A DNA stretch of 40,076 bases from Bacteroidales bacterium (GTDB taxonomy: Bacteria; Bacteroidota; Bacteroidia; Bacteroidales; UBA932): NCBI GenBank assembly GCA_015060255.1, contig SUYV01000019.1:1-40076 (forward strand), written 5' to 3'. A program made the translations under genes and the position numbers. Every line of letters starts with the position of its first letter. The stretch's first letter is position 1. The notes under the pieces are model-generated. The model saw only the letters and a program-made list of their open reading frames with translations. It had not been told where the DNA came from and ran no database searches. This document shows positions 1 through 8,614 of the stretch, piece by piece.

Positions 1-12
1 TGCAATAATACA

Positions 13-70
13 AAACGGAAACAACTTGATTTGTGCTTATAACATTCACAATTTCAAGTTGTTTCCGTTT
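13..70. repeat. 17-bp inverted repeat beyond the mnmE 3' end
   Basis: Bases 13-29 and 54-70 are perfect reverse complements of each other, separated by a 24-nt AT-rich spacer. The motif gtttccgtt is also directly repeated at 61-69 and 71-79. This could be a recombinase binding site at the edge of an integrated element, or a weak terminator for a gene left of the window. There is no T-run of the length expected for a strong terminator. Confidence 0.6.
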
Positions 71-84
71 GTTTCCGTTAAATT

Positions 85-107
85 GAGTACCATTTAGAGT
101 ACCATTT
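85..107. repeat. Tandem 11-bp direct repeat (gagtaccattt)
   Basis: The 11-mer gagtaccattt occurs at 85-95 and again at 97-107, a 12-bp period that ends 2 bp before the mnmE stop codon. With the inverted repeat at 13-70 it makes a compact block of arm-site-like repeats, as expected at a tyrosine-recombinase attachment site. That role is inferred; no integrase gene is visible in the window. Confidence 0.55.
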
Positions 108-108
108 C

Positions 109-1602
109 CTATTTCCCGATGCAGAAATTCCTAAAGATATTCCCCAGGACTTCGTCCGTCGAGATCTCTCCGACGATGGAGCCGATGTGGTAGATTGCTT
201 CGCGGATGTCTTGGGAGGCGAGGTCTGTCGGGAGGGCGGAGGCGAGGCCTTCGCGGACGCGGAGCAGGGAAGTGCGAGCGTCGGTGAGGGCCTGGACGTG
301 GCGCTGGTTTGTGACGAGTGTGGTGTCGCTGTCGCCGAGGAGGTCGCGCTGAGTCGAGGCTAAAAGGTTTCGTAAAACGCGGATTCCTGAGCCTGTTTTT
401 GCTGAGATCGGGAGGATGTTTACGACATCTTTCGAGCGTTTTTCTTCAAAATGACTCTCTGTGCCATGAATTTTCCCTTCATTCGCGAGTTGTGTATTAA
501 ATCCTTTGCTATCAATAAGCGAAACAATAGTGTTTATTGTGCTAACATTTTTGTTAATGTCAAAAATGTCCGTTTTGTTAAGCAAAATCACCAATTTCTG
601 GCAGTTAAAGTCGACCTTGTCAAGGATGTCTGATACTGTCTCGAGAGTGGTGTCAAGATCCCTTGTCAGATCGACCATTCCAAGTACGATCGAGGCCTCG
701 GAAATCTTCTTGAAAGTCCTCTCTATTCCGATCTTCTCGACAACTTCTGAGGTCTCGCGGAGGCCGGCGGTGTCGATGAATCGGAAGAGGATGCCGTCGA
801 TGTTCAAGGTCTCTTCGATGGTGTCGCGGGTGGTGCCGTGTATGTCGGAAACGATCGCACGGTCTTCGCCGAGAAGGGCGTTGAGCAAGGTGCTCTTGCC
901 GGTGTTGGTGGCTCCTGCTATAGCGACCGGAACGCCGTTCTTGATGGCGTTGCCGAGACGGAAGGAGTCGATGAGACGACCGACGTGCGAGATGATTTCG
1001 ACAAGCAGATTGTCAAGTCTTGACCTGTCTGCAAACTCAACTTCCTCTTCGCTGAAGTCGAGCTCGAGTTCCATCAGTGAGACAAGTTCGAGAAGCTCGG
1101 CCCTCATGTCGCGAAGCTCTGAAGAGAAGCCGCCTTTCATCTGTTTGAAGGCTATGCGGTGAGCAGCTGCGTTCTGTGATGCAATCACATCTGCAACAGC
1201 CTCTGCCTGAGCGAGGTCCATCTTGCCATTTAAATAGGCTCTTTGGGTAAATTCTCCGGGCTCTGCAGCGCGTGCGCCAGCTGTATGTAAGAGCGAAATT
1301 ATCTCTGAAACAATATACGATGAAGCATGACAGGAGATCTCTACAGAGTCTTCTCCGGTGTATGAACGTGGGGCGCGGAAAACGCTTGCCAGAACCTCGT
1401 CGATGACGCGTCCGTCCGCATCTGAAACAGTACCGAATTTGATTGTATAGCCACCAGCCTCGGATATTGATCCATTTAAGCAGGCTATTACCTTGTCTGC
1501 AATCGCCAATGCTTCAGGACCGCTGACTCTGATTACTGAAATGGCTCCCGTCCCAGGCACCGTCGCCGGTGCGCAAATCGTATCTTCGTTTCTTATATAC
1601 AT
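109..1602 (-). CDS. mnmE: tRNA modification GTPase MnmE (TrmE)
   Basis: MnmE works with MnmG to install the (carboxymethyl)aminomethyl group on wobble U34 of certain tRNAs. The start at 1602 gives MYIRNEDTICAPAT, the typical start of the formyl-THF-binding domain; the 18 codons upstream are in frame but do not resemble the family. The central G domain shows AGATNTGKS (G1), DTAG (G3), NKTD (residues 342-345) and SAK (400-402). The last residues, FCIGK, are the invariant MnmE tail carrying the essential Cys. The protein is 497 aa against about 455 usually. Most of the excess is an AT-rich insert between NKTD and SAK. It is divergent from the carAB leader. Confidence 0.95.
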   Translation of the reverse strand: MYIRNEDTICAPATVPGTGAISVIRVSGPEALAIADKVIACLNGSISEAGGYTIKFGTVSDADGRVIDEVLASVFRAPRSYTGEDSVEISCHASSYIVSEIISLLHTAGARAAEPGEFTQRAYLNGKMDLAQAEAVADVIASQNAAAHRIAFKQMKGGFSSELRDMRAELLELVSLMELELDFSEEEVEFADRSRLDNLLVEIISHVGRLIDSFRLGNAIKNGVPVAIAGATNTGKSTLLNALLGEDRAIVSDIHGTTRDTIEETLNIDGILFRFIDTAGLRETSEVVEKIGIERTFKKISEASIVLGMVDLTRDLDTTLETVSDILDKVDFNCQKLVILLNKTDIFDINKNVSTINTIVSLIDSKGFNTQLANEGKIHGTESHFEEKRSKDVVNILPISAKTGSGIRVLRNLLASTQRDLLGDSDTTLVTNQRHVQALTDARTSLLRVREGLASALPTDLASQDIREAIYHIGSIVGEISTDEVLGNIFRNFCIGK

Positions 1603-1638
1603 GCCACTAAGTTTTATCGTTGCAAAAATACAATTAAA

Positions 1639-1671
1639 TTTGCGGAAATCAGTCAAAATTTACTATCTTCG
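1639..1671 (+). promoter_or_regulatory. Candidate Bacteroidetes promoter for the carAB leader
   Basis: TTTG at 1639-1642 and TATCTTCG at 1664-1671 are separated by 21 nt, close to the TTTG / TAnnTTTG pattern of the Bacteroidetes major sigma factor, with one mismatch in the -7 box. It would start transcription about 10 nt before the leader-peptide ATG. A divergent set (TTTG read from 1657-1654, TATTTTTG read from 1630-1623, minus strand) may serve mnmE. Confidence 0.55.
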
Positions 1672-1684
1672 CAAGGTTTTACTA

Positions 1685-1807
1685 ATGGGAAACAATATGT
1701 GTAAACAAGCTGCATCAGGAACATATCTGAATGTGAACGCATTACCAGTTAATGCACAGCCTTGTTTTTTCCCTTTAACTATCACTGTCGGCCATTTTCT
1801 CCTTTGA
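1685..1807 (+). CDS. pyrL-like leader peptide (40 aa) upstream of carAB
   Basis: The ATG at 1685 opens a 40-codon frame (a second ATG lies at 1697) ending at TGA 1805-1807. Its PCFFPLTIT segment, encoded by a pyrimidine-rich stretch with six T's (1765-1770) and a further CCCTTT, closely resembles PFFFPLIT in the 44-aa E. coli pyrBI leader peptide. The stop codon lies in the loop region of a terminator hairpin just downstream. In pyrBI, low UTP stalls RNA polymerase in the U-run so that the translating ribosome catches up and prevents the terminator from forming. The same arrangement is visible here, so I infer UTP-sensitive attenuation of carAB. The peptide itself is probably only a sensor. 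Confidence 0.65.
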   Translation: MGNNMCKQAASGTYLNVNALPVNAQPCFFPLTITVGHFLL

Positions 1808-1824
1808 GAAGTGGTCGTTTTTTT
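1790..1824 (+). terminator. Candidate attenuator terminator upstream of carA
   Basis: The segment at 1790-1801 pairs with 1808-1816 (GGCCA/TGGTC core with G-U pairs and a bulge), followed by seven T's at 1818-1824. The left arm is the last five codons of the leader peptide, so a ribosome close behind polymerase would mask it. carA starts 57 nt further on. Confidence 0.6.
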
Positions 1825-1827
1825 ATA

Positions 1828-1853
1828 GATCCCCGATCAGGTCGGGGATGACG
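1828..1853. repeat. Short dispersed palindromic repeat, copy 1
   Basis: A hairpin-forming 26-bp unit with arms atccccga / tcggggat, lying between the attenuator and carA. It is the reverse complement of the unit at 38620-38645 with a single mismatch, and it is related to 6256-6281. Because it is transcribed in the carA leader it could affect the stability or folding of that RNA. Confidence 0.75.
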
Positions 1854-1881
1854 GGAAATTAAAATTTAACAAATATATAGA

Positions 1882-2991
1882 ATGAAACTTAAAGCAACAC
1901 TTCGTCTGGAGAATGGCCTTGAATTTCAGGGCTATTCATTGGGCTGCACACAGGCTGTTGGCGGTGAGGTGGTATTCAACACTTCGATGGTGGGATACCC
2001 TGAACAGCTCACCGATCCGACCTACAACCAGCAGATCCTCTGCCTTACCTATCCGCTGATCGGAAACTATGGAGTTCCGTCAGAAGAACTTATCGGCGAA
2101 AGTCTTTCGAAGAACCTCGAGTCCGAGAAGATCCAGCCAAAAGGTCTGGTGGTCTTCGACTACTGCGAGGACTATAGCAACTGGGAGGCGGTCAAGAGCC
2201 TTGAACAATGGATGAACGAGCAGGGACTTACAGGTATCTATGGTATTGATACAAGGGAGCTTGCGAAGATTCTTCGCGACAAGGGTCCGATGAAGGGTTG
2301 CATAATCCCTGAGGGCGCAAAGGCGCCTGAGGCTGTCAAGGAGCCGTCGCCGGCCGAGGTGACCTGCAAGGAGCCGATAACATACAAGGCGCAGCCGGCA
2401 CAGGATGTAGAGAATGTGAACGGAAGCAAGGCGGCTACCACAGCCGGCAAGCGCGTGGTGCTTGTAGACTGCGGCGCAAGGCACAGCATCATCCGCGGCC
2501 TCATCGCAAGGGGTGCGGAGGTTGTGAGAGTCCCTTACAACTATGATTTCACTGAGATGGAATATGACGGAGTATATGTGTCAAACGGTCCTGGATGCCT
2601 CTGCAACTATGGAGAGACAGTAGAGATCCTCAAGAAGGTCCTCGCCGGAAACAAGCCTGTATTCGGCCTCGGCGTAGGATATCACCTCATTGCAAAGGCT
2701 GCAGGATGCGAGATGGCAAGACTTGAGCATCCGCACAGGAGTTCCAACCAGCCGACCCGCAGAGAGGGCAGCAACCGCACATACATCACATCGCAGAACG
2801 TATACCGCACAATCAAGCCTGAGTCAATTCCGTCAGACTGGGAAGTATACTTCACAAACCTCAATGACGGCACAGTAGACGGCATCCGCCACAAGACCAA
2901 GCCGTTCGCAGGCACTCAGTTCAATCCGGAAGTATGCGTGGGCCTGACAGAAAACATAACCCCAATCGATGAATTCATAAGCAAACTCTAA
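1882..2991 (+). CDS. carA: Carbamoyl-phosphate synthase small subunit, glutaminase active site lost
   Basis: The small subunit normally hydrolyses glutamine and passes ammonia to CarB for carbamoyl phosphate, used in pyrimidine and arginine synthesis. The N-terminal CPSase_sm domain (about 1-150) is followed by a linker and a class I glutamine amidotransferase domain (about 190-369). The nucleophile-elbow sequence PVFGICLGHQ of ordinary CarA is here PVFGLGVGYH, with Gly at residue 264 in place of Cys. The catalytic HPE is NPE (Asn348; Glu350 kept). The segments around residues 285-350 (NQP, ITSQN, FTNLNDGT, KPF) match eukaryotic CAD/CPS1 better than E. coli CarA, as I recall those sequences. 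I infer no glutamine hydrolysis. carB starts 4 nt downstream. Confidence 0.92.
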   Translation: MKLKATLRLENGLEFQGYSLGCTQAVGGEVVFNTSMVGYPEQLTDPTYNQQILCLTYPLIGNYGVPSEELIGESLSKNLESEKIQPKGLVVFDYCEDYSNWEAVKSLEQWMNEQGLTGIYGIDTRELAKILRDKGPMKGCIIPEGAKAPEAVKEPSPAEVTCKEPITYKAQPAQDVENVNGSKAATTAGKRVVLVDCGARHSIIRGLIARGAEVVRVPYNYDFTEMEYDGVYVSNGPGCLCNYGETVEILKKVLAGNKPVFGLGVGYHLIAKAAGCEMARLEHPHRSSNQPTRREGSNRTYITSQNVYRTIKPESIPSDWEVYFTNLNDGTVDGIRHKTKPFAGTQFNPEVCVGLTENITPIDEFISKL

Positions 2992-2995
2992 GACT

Positions 2996-5900
2996 ATGAT
3001 TGACAACAGCATAAAGAAAGTCCTCGTGCTCGGTTCGGGAGCACTCAAGATAGGTCAGGCCGGAGAGTTTGACTATTCAGGCTCGCAGGCCCTCAAGGCC
3101 CTCAGGGAAGAGGGAATAGAGACCATCCTCATCAATCCTAACATTGCGACAGTCCAGACATCTGAGCAGGTCGCTGACAAAGTATACTTCCTCCCCGTTA
3201 CAGCATATTTTGTAGAGAAGGTAATCCAGAAAGAAGCCCCTCAGGGCATTCTCCTCGCATTCGGCGGTCAGACGGCGCTGAACTGCGGAGTCGCTCTCTA
3301 TGAGGCAGGCATCCTTGAGAAATATAACGTAAAGGTGCTCGGTACTCCTGTCCAGGCTATCATGGACACAGAGGACCGTGAGTTCTTCAACGCAAAGCTC
3401 GCGGAGATCAACGTCAAGACCATCAAGTCTCATGCAGTGGAGACCGTGGAAGATGCCAAGAAGGCGGCTGAGGAACTCGGCTATCCGGTGATTGTCCGCG
3501 CTGCATATGCGCTCGGAGGTCTCGGTTCCGGCTTCTGTAACAATGAGGAAGAGCTCGTGACTCTTTGCGAGAGCTCATTTTCATTCTCTCCTCAGGTGCT
3601 CGTGGAGAAGTCTCTCAAGGGCTGGAAGGAGATCGAGTATGAAGTGATGCGTGACCGCTATGACAACTGCATCGCCATCTGTAACATGGAGAACTTCGAC
3701 CCTCTCGGAATCCACACCGGAGAGTCTATTGTAGTGGCTCCGACACAGACTCTGAGCGCAAAGGAATGCCAGTTCCTGCACGATCTCGCAATCAAGATGG
3801 TACGCCATATCGGCATCGTCGGAGAATGTAATGTCCAGTACGCATACGACACAGACTCGATGGAGTACTATGTGATCGAGATGAACGCACGCCTTAGCCG
3901 CTCGTCAGCCCTCGCTTCGAAAGCGACAGGATTCCCGATCGCTTTCGTTGCGGCAAAGATCGGCCTCGGCTACGGCCTTTTTGATATCAAGAACTCAGTG
4001 ACCAAGCAGACTCCAGCCTTCTTCGAACCCGCCCTTGACTATGTTGTGGCCAAGATTCCGCGCTGGGATCTCTCGAAGTTCACCGGCGTATCGCGTAAGA
4101 TCGGCTCAAGCATGAAGTCTGTGGGTGAGGTCATGTCTCTCGGACGCAACTTCGAGGAGATCATCCAGAAGGGTCTCCGTATGATCGGACAGGGCGCAAA
4201 CGGCTTTGTGGGCAACAAGGAGATCAAGGTTGACGACATAGACCAGGCACTCAATGAGCCTACTGACAACCGCATCTTCGTGATTTCAAAGGCTATGCAG
4301 GCCGGCTATACCGTAGACCAGATTCACGATCTCACAAAGATCGACAAGTGGTTCCTGAACAAGCTCATGGGTATTGTGAATACGCACAAGGAAATGAGCA
4401 GGTATGACAACTGCGAGCAGATGCCTCTCGAGCTTCTCAAGAAGGCTAAGCTCCAGGGATTCTCAGACGTTCAGGTAGCTAACGCTTTATATAAAGGAAT
4501 GGACTCTGAGATGGCGGAAGACATCGTCAGAGCATTCCGTAAGGCTCATGGTATCGTACCGTGCGTAAAGCAGATTGATACTCTGGCTGCAGACTATCCG
4601 GCAGCGACAAACTACCTGTATCTCACATACGGTGGTAACTACCATGATGTTAAGTATCAGCACGATAAGAATTCGGTAATCGTGCTCGGATCCGGAGCAT
4701 ACCGCATCGGAAGTTCGGTAGAGTTCGACTGGTGTTCAGTAAATGCTCTCCAGACTATCCGCAACCAGGGATACAGGGGAGTCATGATCAACTACAACCC
4801 TGAGACAGTGTCTACAGACTACGACATGTGCGACCGTCTCTACTTTGACGAGCTCACATTCGAGCGCGTGATGGATATCCACGACCTTGAGAATCCACAC
4901 GGAACAGTGGTTTCGGTAGGTGGTCAGATTCCTAACAACCTTGCTCTCAGGCTTGACCAGAATAAAGTAAATATCCTTGGAACAAAGGCCACATCGATAG
5001 ACAAGGCAGAGGACCGTCATAAGTTCTCGTCTATCGTTGACGCTCTCGGCATAGACCAGCCTAAGTGGAAAGAACTTACAAACTTCGATGAAGTAGACCA
5101 GTTCATAGAGCAGGTAGGATTCCCGGTACTCGTTCGTCCTTCATATGTGCTTTCAGGCGCTGCGATGAACGTATGCTACAATCACGAGGAGCTTCGCAAC
5201 TTCCTTGGCCTTGCTGCAGAAGTGTCTGAGAAACATCCTGTTGTGATGTCTGAGTTCATGCAGCGCTGCAAGGAGATTGAGTTCGATGCTGTGGCAGACG
5301 GAGGCGAGGTGATTGCTTATGCAATCTCTGAGCACGTGGAGTTCGCCGGAGTACACTCCGGAGACGCTACGATCCAGTTCCCTCCACAGAAACTCTATGT
5401 CGAGACAGTCCGTCGCATCAAGAAGATTGCAAAGAAGATTGCTTCTGCCCTTGAGATCACAGGACCATTCAACATCCAGTTCCTTGCAAAAGACAACTAC
5501 ATCAAGGTAATCGAGTGTAACCTCCGTGCTTCACGAAGCTTCCCATTCGTTTCCAAAGTGCTCAAGATCAACATGATCGAGCTGGCAACTAAAGCGATGC
5601 TTGGCCTCAAGCCGGCAGCGCCTCGCAAGTCGGCGTTCGATCTTGACTATGTAGGTATAAAGTCTTCTCAGTTCTCATTCTCAAGACTTCAGCAGGCTGA
5701 CCCTGTCCTCGGAGTGGACATGCACTCTACAGGTGAGGTCGGATGTCTTGGTGATGACTTCAATGAGGCTCTCCTTAACTCTATGCTTTCTGTAGGATAT
5801 GAGATTCCTAAGAAGAACATCCTCATTTCTTCAGGAAACGCTCTCCAGAAGGCCGACCTTCTCAATGCATGCAAGCTTCTCCATGAAAGAGGATACAAGC

Positions 5901-6232
5901 TCTATGGCACAGAGGGTTCTGCTAAATATCTGACTGAGAACGGTGTCCCTACAGAGCGCGTGATCTGGCCTACAGAGGCGCAGGATCCTGAACTTGCCGG
6001 CAAGTACAAGCAGGCTATGGAGATGCTCGCCAACAAGGAGCTCGATCTTGTGATCAATATCCCTAAGAACTTCTCGCACAAGGAGTTGACCAACGGATAC
6101 TATGTGCGTCGTGCAGCAGTAGATTTCAATATTCCGCTCATCACGAATGCCCGTCTTGCGACAGCATTCATCAGAGCCTTCTGCGCAATGTCCATCGACG
6201 ACATCCAGATCAAGAGCTGGGATCAGTATTGA
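2996..6232 (+). CDS. carB: Carbamoyl-phosphate synthase large subunit, CAD/CPS1-like
   Basis: It makes carbamoyl phosphate from bicarbonate, ammonia and two ATP. At 1078 aa it is full length. Two homologous ATP-grasp halves are visible: the first with [32 protein letters not shown] and [18 protein letters not shown]; the second starting near residue 560 with [21 protein letters not shown]-terminal MGS-like allosteric domain starts near 935. Motifs such as [37 protein letters not shown] and [10 protein letters not shown] are nearly those of animal CAD/CPS1. In the MGS domain GTEGS, IWP and LVINIP align with CPS1 positions reported to bind N-acetylglutamate (Thr1391, Trp1410, Asn1437), but two other such residues are not clearly kept. 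It forms an operon with carA. Confidence 0.96.
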   Translation: MIDNSIKKVLVLGSGALKIGQAGEFDYSGSQALKALREEGIETILINPNIATVQTSEQVADKVYFLPVTAYFVEKVIQKEAPQGILLAFGGQTALNCGVALYEAGILEKYNVKVLGTPVQAIMDTEDREFFNAKLAEINVKTIKSHAVETVEDAKKAAEELGYPVIVRAAYALGGLGSGFCNNEEELVTLCESSFSFSPQVLVEKSLKGWKEIEYEVMRDRYDNCIAICNMENFDPLGIHTGESIVVAPTQTLSAKECQFLHDLAIKMVRHIGIVGECNVQYAYDTDSMEYYVIEMNARLSRSSALASKATGFPIAFVAAKIGLGYGLFDIKNSVTKQTPAFFEPALDYVVAKIPRWDLSKFTGVSRKIGSSMKSVGEVMSLGRNFEEIIQKGLRMIGQGANGFVGNKEIKVDDIDQALNEPTDNRIFVISKAMQAGYTVDQIHDLTKIDKWFLNKLMGIVNTHKEMSRYDNCEQMPLELLKKAKLQGFSDVQVANALYKGMDSEMAEDIVRAFRKAHGIVPCVKQIDTLAADYPAATNYLYLTYGGNYHDVKYQHDKNSVIVLGSGAYRIGSSVEFDWCSVNALQTIRNQGYRGVMINYNPETVSTDYDMCDRLYFDELTFERVMDIHDLENPHGTVVSVGGQIPNNLALRLDQNKVNILGTKATSIDKAEDRHKFSSIVDALGIDQPKWKELTNFDEVDQFIEQVGFPVLVRPSYVLSGAAMNVCYNHEELRNFLGLAAEVSEKHPVVMSEFMQRCKEIEFDAVADGGEVIAYAISEHVEFAGVHSGDATIQFPPQKLYVETVRRIKKIAKKIASALEITGPFNIQFLAKDNYIKVIECNLRASRSFPFVSKVLKINMIELATKAMLGLKPAAPRKSAFDLDYVGIKSSQFSFSRLQQADPVLGVDMHSTGEVGCLGDDFNEALLNSMLSVGYEIPKKNILISSGNALQKADLLNACKLLHERGYKLYGTEGSAKYLTENGVPTERVIWPTEAQDPELAGKYKQAMEMLANKELDLVINIPKNFSHKELTNGYYVRRAAVDFNIPLITNARLATAFIRAFCAMSIDDIQIKSWDQY

Positions 6233-6255
6233 TACAATGCACCGACCCGTTCCGT

Positions 6256-6281
6256 CGTGATCCCCGACTCGATCGTGGATC
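6256..6281. repeat. Short dispersed palindromic repeat, copy 2 (degenerate)
   Basis: A 26-bp unit related to copies 1828-1853 and 38620-38645, with about four mismatches to the consensus, immediately downstream of the carB stop. One arm of the hairpin is eroded. Confidence 0.55.
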
Positions 6282-6298
6282 AAGTGCGAAAACATACC

Positions 6299-6346
6299 AA
6301 AACTGCCCGCGATACCCCAAAATTTATGGGTATCGCGGGCAGTTTT
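6299..6346. terminator. Terminator hairpin after carB
   Basis: A perfect 19-bp stem (6299-6317 with 6328-6346), GC-rich in the middle, flanked by AAAA and TTTT, with a 10-nt loop. It can work in both directions and ends the carAB operon. Confidence 0.85.
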
Positions 6347-6429
6347 CCTATAAAAACGCACGCGGTGCCGCGGCAAGGAAGACTGGCACAATTTTAGAGA
6401 CGCGCCGTTTCATCAAATTCTTTTACATT

Positions 6430-7932
6430 ATGAAAACGAACGACGAGAAACGGCTTACATCGGAGAATGGTCGTCCGATAGCTGACAATCAGAACACACA
6501 GACAGCAGGGCATAGAGGCCCAGTAACATTGCAGGATCCATGGCTTCTTGAGAAGCTTGCACACTTTGACCGTGAGGTGATTCCTGAAAGACGAATGCAT
6601 GCCAAAGGCGCAGGTGCATTCGGAACATTCACTGTCACCCATGACATTTCGAAATATACGAGAGCATCCATCTTTTCTGAAGTCGGCAAGCAGACCCCGT
6701 GCTTTGTCCGTTTCTCGACGGTTGCAGGTGAACGCGGCGCTGCTGATGCGGAACGTGACATCAGAGGGTTCGCGATGAAGTTCTATACAGAAACAGGCAA
6801 CTGGGACCTTGTAGGCAACAATACTCCAGTTTTTTTCTTGAGAGATCCTCTCAAATTCCCCGATCTGAACCATGCGATCAAGCGCGATCCTCGCACCGGA
6901 ATGCGCTCAGCAAATTCAAACTGGGACTTCTGGACACTCCTTCCCGAAGCTCTTCACCAGGTGACCATAACAATGTCTCCGAGAGGTATCCCGGCCTCAT
7001 ACCGTCATATGCATGGTTTCGGAAGTCATACCTTCAGTTTCTATGACAAAGACAATCACCGCACATGGGTGAAGTTCCACCTGAAGTGCCTGCAGGGCAT
7101 AAAGAACCTCACCGATGCAGAGGCTGAAGCCATCATAGCCAAAGACCGTGAGTCACATCAGAGGGACCTTTTCGAAGCGATTGAAAGAGGGGATTATCCT
7201 CGCTGGCTGATGCAGGTGCAGCTTATGACAGAAGAGGAAGCCCGTACCTATAAGGTAAATCCATTCGACCTTACCAAAGTATGGTATCATGGAGATTTCC
7301 CATTGCACGATGTCGGCATACTTGAGCTCAATCGCAATCCGGAGAACTATTTCGCTGAGGTGGAACAGGCCGCCTTCAATCCCGCAAACGTCATAGAAGG
7401 CATAGGATTCTCTCCTGACAAGATGCTTCAAGGCCGTCTGTTCTCATATGGTGATGCGCAGCGCTACCGTCTTGGAGTAAATTATAATGAAATACCTGTC
7501 AATCGTCCTCGCTGCCCGTTCCACTCTTATCATCGCGACGGACAGATGCGCACTGACGGCAACCAAGGCAGGACCTTGTCATATGAGCCTAACAGTTATG
7601 GTGAATGGAAAGATACGCCTTCTGCCAAGGAACCGCCTCTTGCTTCTATGGGTGATGTGTATAACTACGACGAGCGCGAATATGACAACGATTATTATAC
7701 ACAGCCAGGCAAACTCTGGAGGCTCATGAGCAAGGAAGATCAGCAGGCAACATGCGAAAACACAGCAAGAGCAATGGGCGATGCGGAAATCTTCATAAAG
7801 CAGCGCCATATCCGAAATTGTTACTATGCAGACCCCAAATACGGCGAAGGAGTCGCACTCGCATTAGGGCTGTCCCTCAAGGAAGCTCTTGAGGCAGAAG
7901 ATCCTGCACATCCGGACTGGGATGGAAGGTAA
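6430..7932 (+). CDS. katA: Monofunctional haem catalase
   Basis: It disproportionates hydrogen peroxide to water and oxygen in the cytoplasm. The start at 6430 gives a 500-aa protein of the small-subunit catalase class; the 67 in-frame codons upstream cross the carB terminator and are not coding. Visible residues are the distal haem-pocket His57 in [13 protein letters not shown], the Asn of [14 protein letters not shown], and the proximal haem ligand Tyr340 in [14 protein letters not shown]. It stands alone between two strong hairpins. I saw no clear OxyR or Bacteroidetes-type promoter element in the 80 nt before the start. In this group it points to tolerance of oxygen exposure rather than aerobic growth. 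Confidence 0.96.
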   Translation: MKTNDEKRLTSENGRPIADNQNTQTAGHRGPVTLQDPWLLEKLAHFDREVIPERRMHAKGAGAFGTFTVTHDISKYTRASIFSEVGKQTPCFVRFSTVAGERGAADAERDIRGFAMKFYTETGNWDLVGNNTPVFFLRDPLKFPDLNHAIKRDPRTGMRSANSNWDFWTLLPEALHQVTITMSPRGIPASYRHMHGFGSHTFSFYDKDNHRTWVKFHLKCLQGIKNLTDAEAEAIIAKDRESHQRDLFEAIERGDYPRWLMQVQLMTEEEARTYKVNPFDLTKVWYHGDFPLHDVGILELNRNPENYFAEVEQAAFNPANVIEGIGFSPDKMLQGRLFSYGDAQRYRLGVNYNEIPVNRPRCPFHSYHRDGQMRTDGNQGRTLSYEPNSYGEWKDTPSAKEPPLASMGDVYNYDEREYDNDYYTQPGKLWRLMSKEDQQATCENTARAMGDAEIFIKQRHIRNCYYADPKYGEGVALALGLSLKEALEAEDPAHPDWDGR

Positions 7933-7957
7933 TCCTTAAACGGTTGATAGCAAGGGC

Positions 7958-8005
7958 GTTAAGCATTTAAGGGTAGGCAAAAATGCCTACCCTTAAATGC
8001 TTAAC
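7958..8005. terminator. Bidirectional terminator between katA and the lipoprotein remnant
   Basis: A perfect 22-bp inverted repeat (7958-7979 with 7984-8005) around an AAAA loop. It lies between the convergent katA and the minus-strand remnant at 8037. Confidence 0.85.
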
Positions 8006-8036
8006 TTATTAATTTGCAATTATTTAGCTGCTCCGG

Positions 8037-8468
8037 TCAATAGGATGCGTCTATTGCTGCCTGATGGTTTTTATAGATATTCCCGTCAATTTCAGCAACG
8101 TATTCTACTTCGACTGCCCCTCTTTTCGGCGTCATGCGGCTGACTGTCAGCTCATGCCATGTCTTGCTGACCAGCGTTGCATCTCCATCCAGCACCTCTG
8201 CTGTAACGGACCCGTAACTTCCCAACGGAGCAGGGATGTAGAATGTTCCGTTGTTTCCAGGAACCGTGTTGCTGAAGTTGATGGTGACCATGTTCCCGGC
8301 CTTCATGTCCGTCGTAATAACAGGTGTGTTTGCCTCGTCGGTAACACCGATGATCAGCGTCTTGAGATGCCCGGCGTCTTCTTGCACCTTCTCGTCCTGA
8401 AATTCATACTTCTGTCATGATAATGCCAGAAACATGGCCAACGCCATGAAATATGTTATTTGTTTCAT
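8037..8468 (-). pseudogene. Fimbrillin-like lipoprotein remnant with stop at the lipobox cysteine
   Basis: Read from ATG 8468, the frame gives MKQITYFMALAMFLALS, a good lipoprotein signal, then TGA at 8417-8415 exactly where the lipobox Cys belongs, then continues in frame with QKYEFQDEK for a further 125 codons. The post-stop part has the GTFYIPAPLGSYGSVTAEV pattern of Bacteroidales fimbrillin-like N-terminal domains. It ends abruptly at YKNHQAAIDASY, a point where related proteins, as I recall them, continue with long repeat domains, so it appears truncated at both ends. TGC/TGT to TGA is one substitution. A short GTG-started frame from 8387 is unlikely to be functional since it lacks a signal. 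A sequencing error at one base is the alternative. Confidence 0.7.
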
Positions 8469-8485
8469 CTTATTCCTTATTAATA

Positions 8486-8614
8486 CTACATGTCATCCAA
8501 TTCATGGATGTCTTCTCCTGTGAAGCTGCCGCTCAATATCGGCTGCTCGACTTCCATTTCGACAATCTCCATCGCAGGTGATTCGTATCTGTCTGTTTCC
8601 ATCTTGTCTGTCAT
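8486..8614 (-). CDS. Small conserved-type Bacteroidales peptide (42 aa)
   Basis: The frame from ATG 8614 (or 8626, adding four residues) to TAG 8488-8486 encodes a 42-aa acidic peptide with the core YESPAMEIVEMEVEQPIL followed by SGSFTGEDIHELDDM. I recognise this as the YexPxxEVVEIxxExPIL pattern of very short Bacteroidales proteins that often precede surface lipoprotein genes; their function is unknown to me. The stop is 17 nt before the ATG of the lipoprotein remnant, so the two were co-transcribed. A hairpin at 8632-8665 ends just upstream of its start, leaving little room for a separate promoter. Confidence 0.6.
   Translation of the reverse strand: MTDKMETDRYESPAMEIVEMEVEQPILSGSFTGEDIHELDDM

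Noticed and set aside
506..1162. 218-codon open frame on the plus strand inside mnmE
   Set aside because: It is antisense to the conserved MnmE G domain, has a serine/arginine-rich composition from the complementary frame, and no recognisable motif.
5831..6391. 186-codon minus-strand frame across the end of carB
   Set aside because: It runs antisense through the MGS domain of CarB and through the terminator hairpin; no family resemblance.
8415..8417. TGA read as selenocysteine or recoded cysteine
   Set aside because: No SECIS-like hairpin directly after the codon and no reason for selenocysteine at a lipid-modified position; many other genes here use TGA as a normal stop.
8064..8420. 118-codon plus-strand frame opposite the lipoprotein remnant
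   Set aside because: Cysteine-rich shadow frame; the opposite strand gives a recognisable signal peptide and fimbrillin-like domain.
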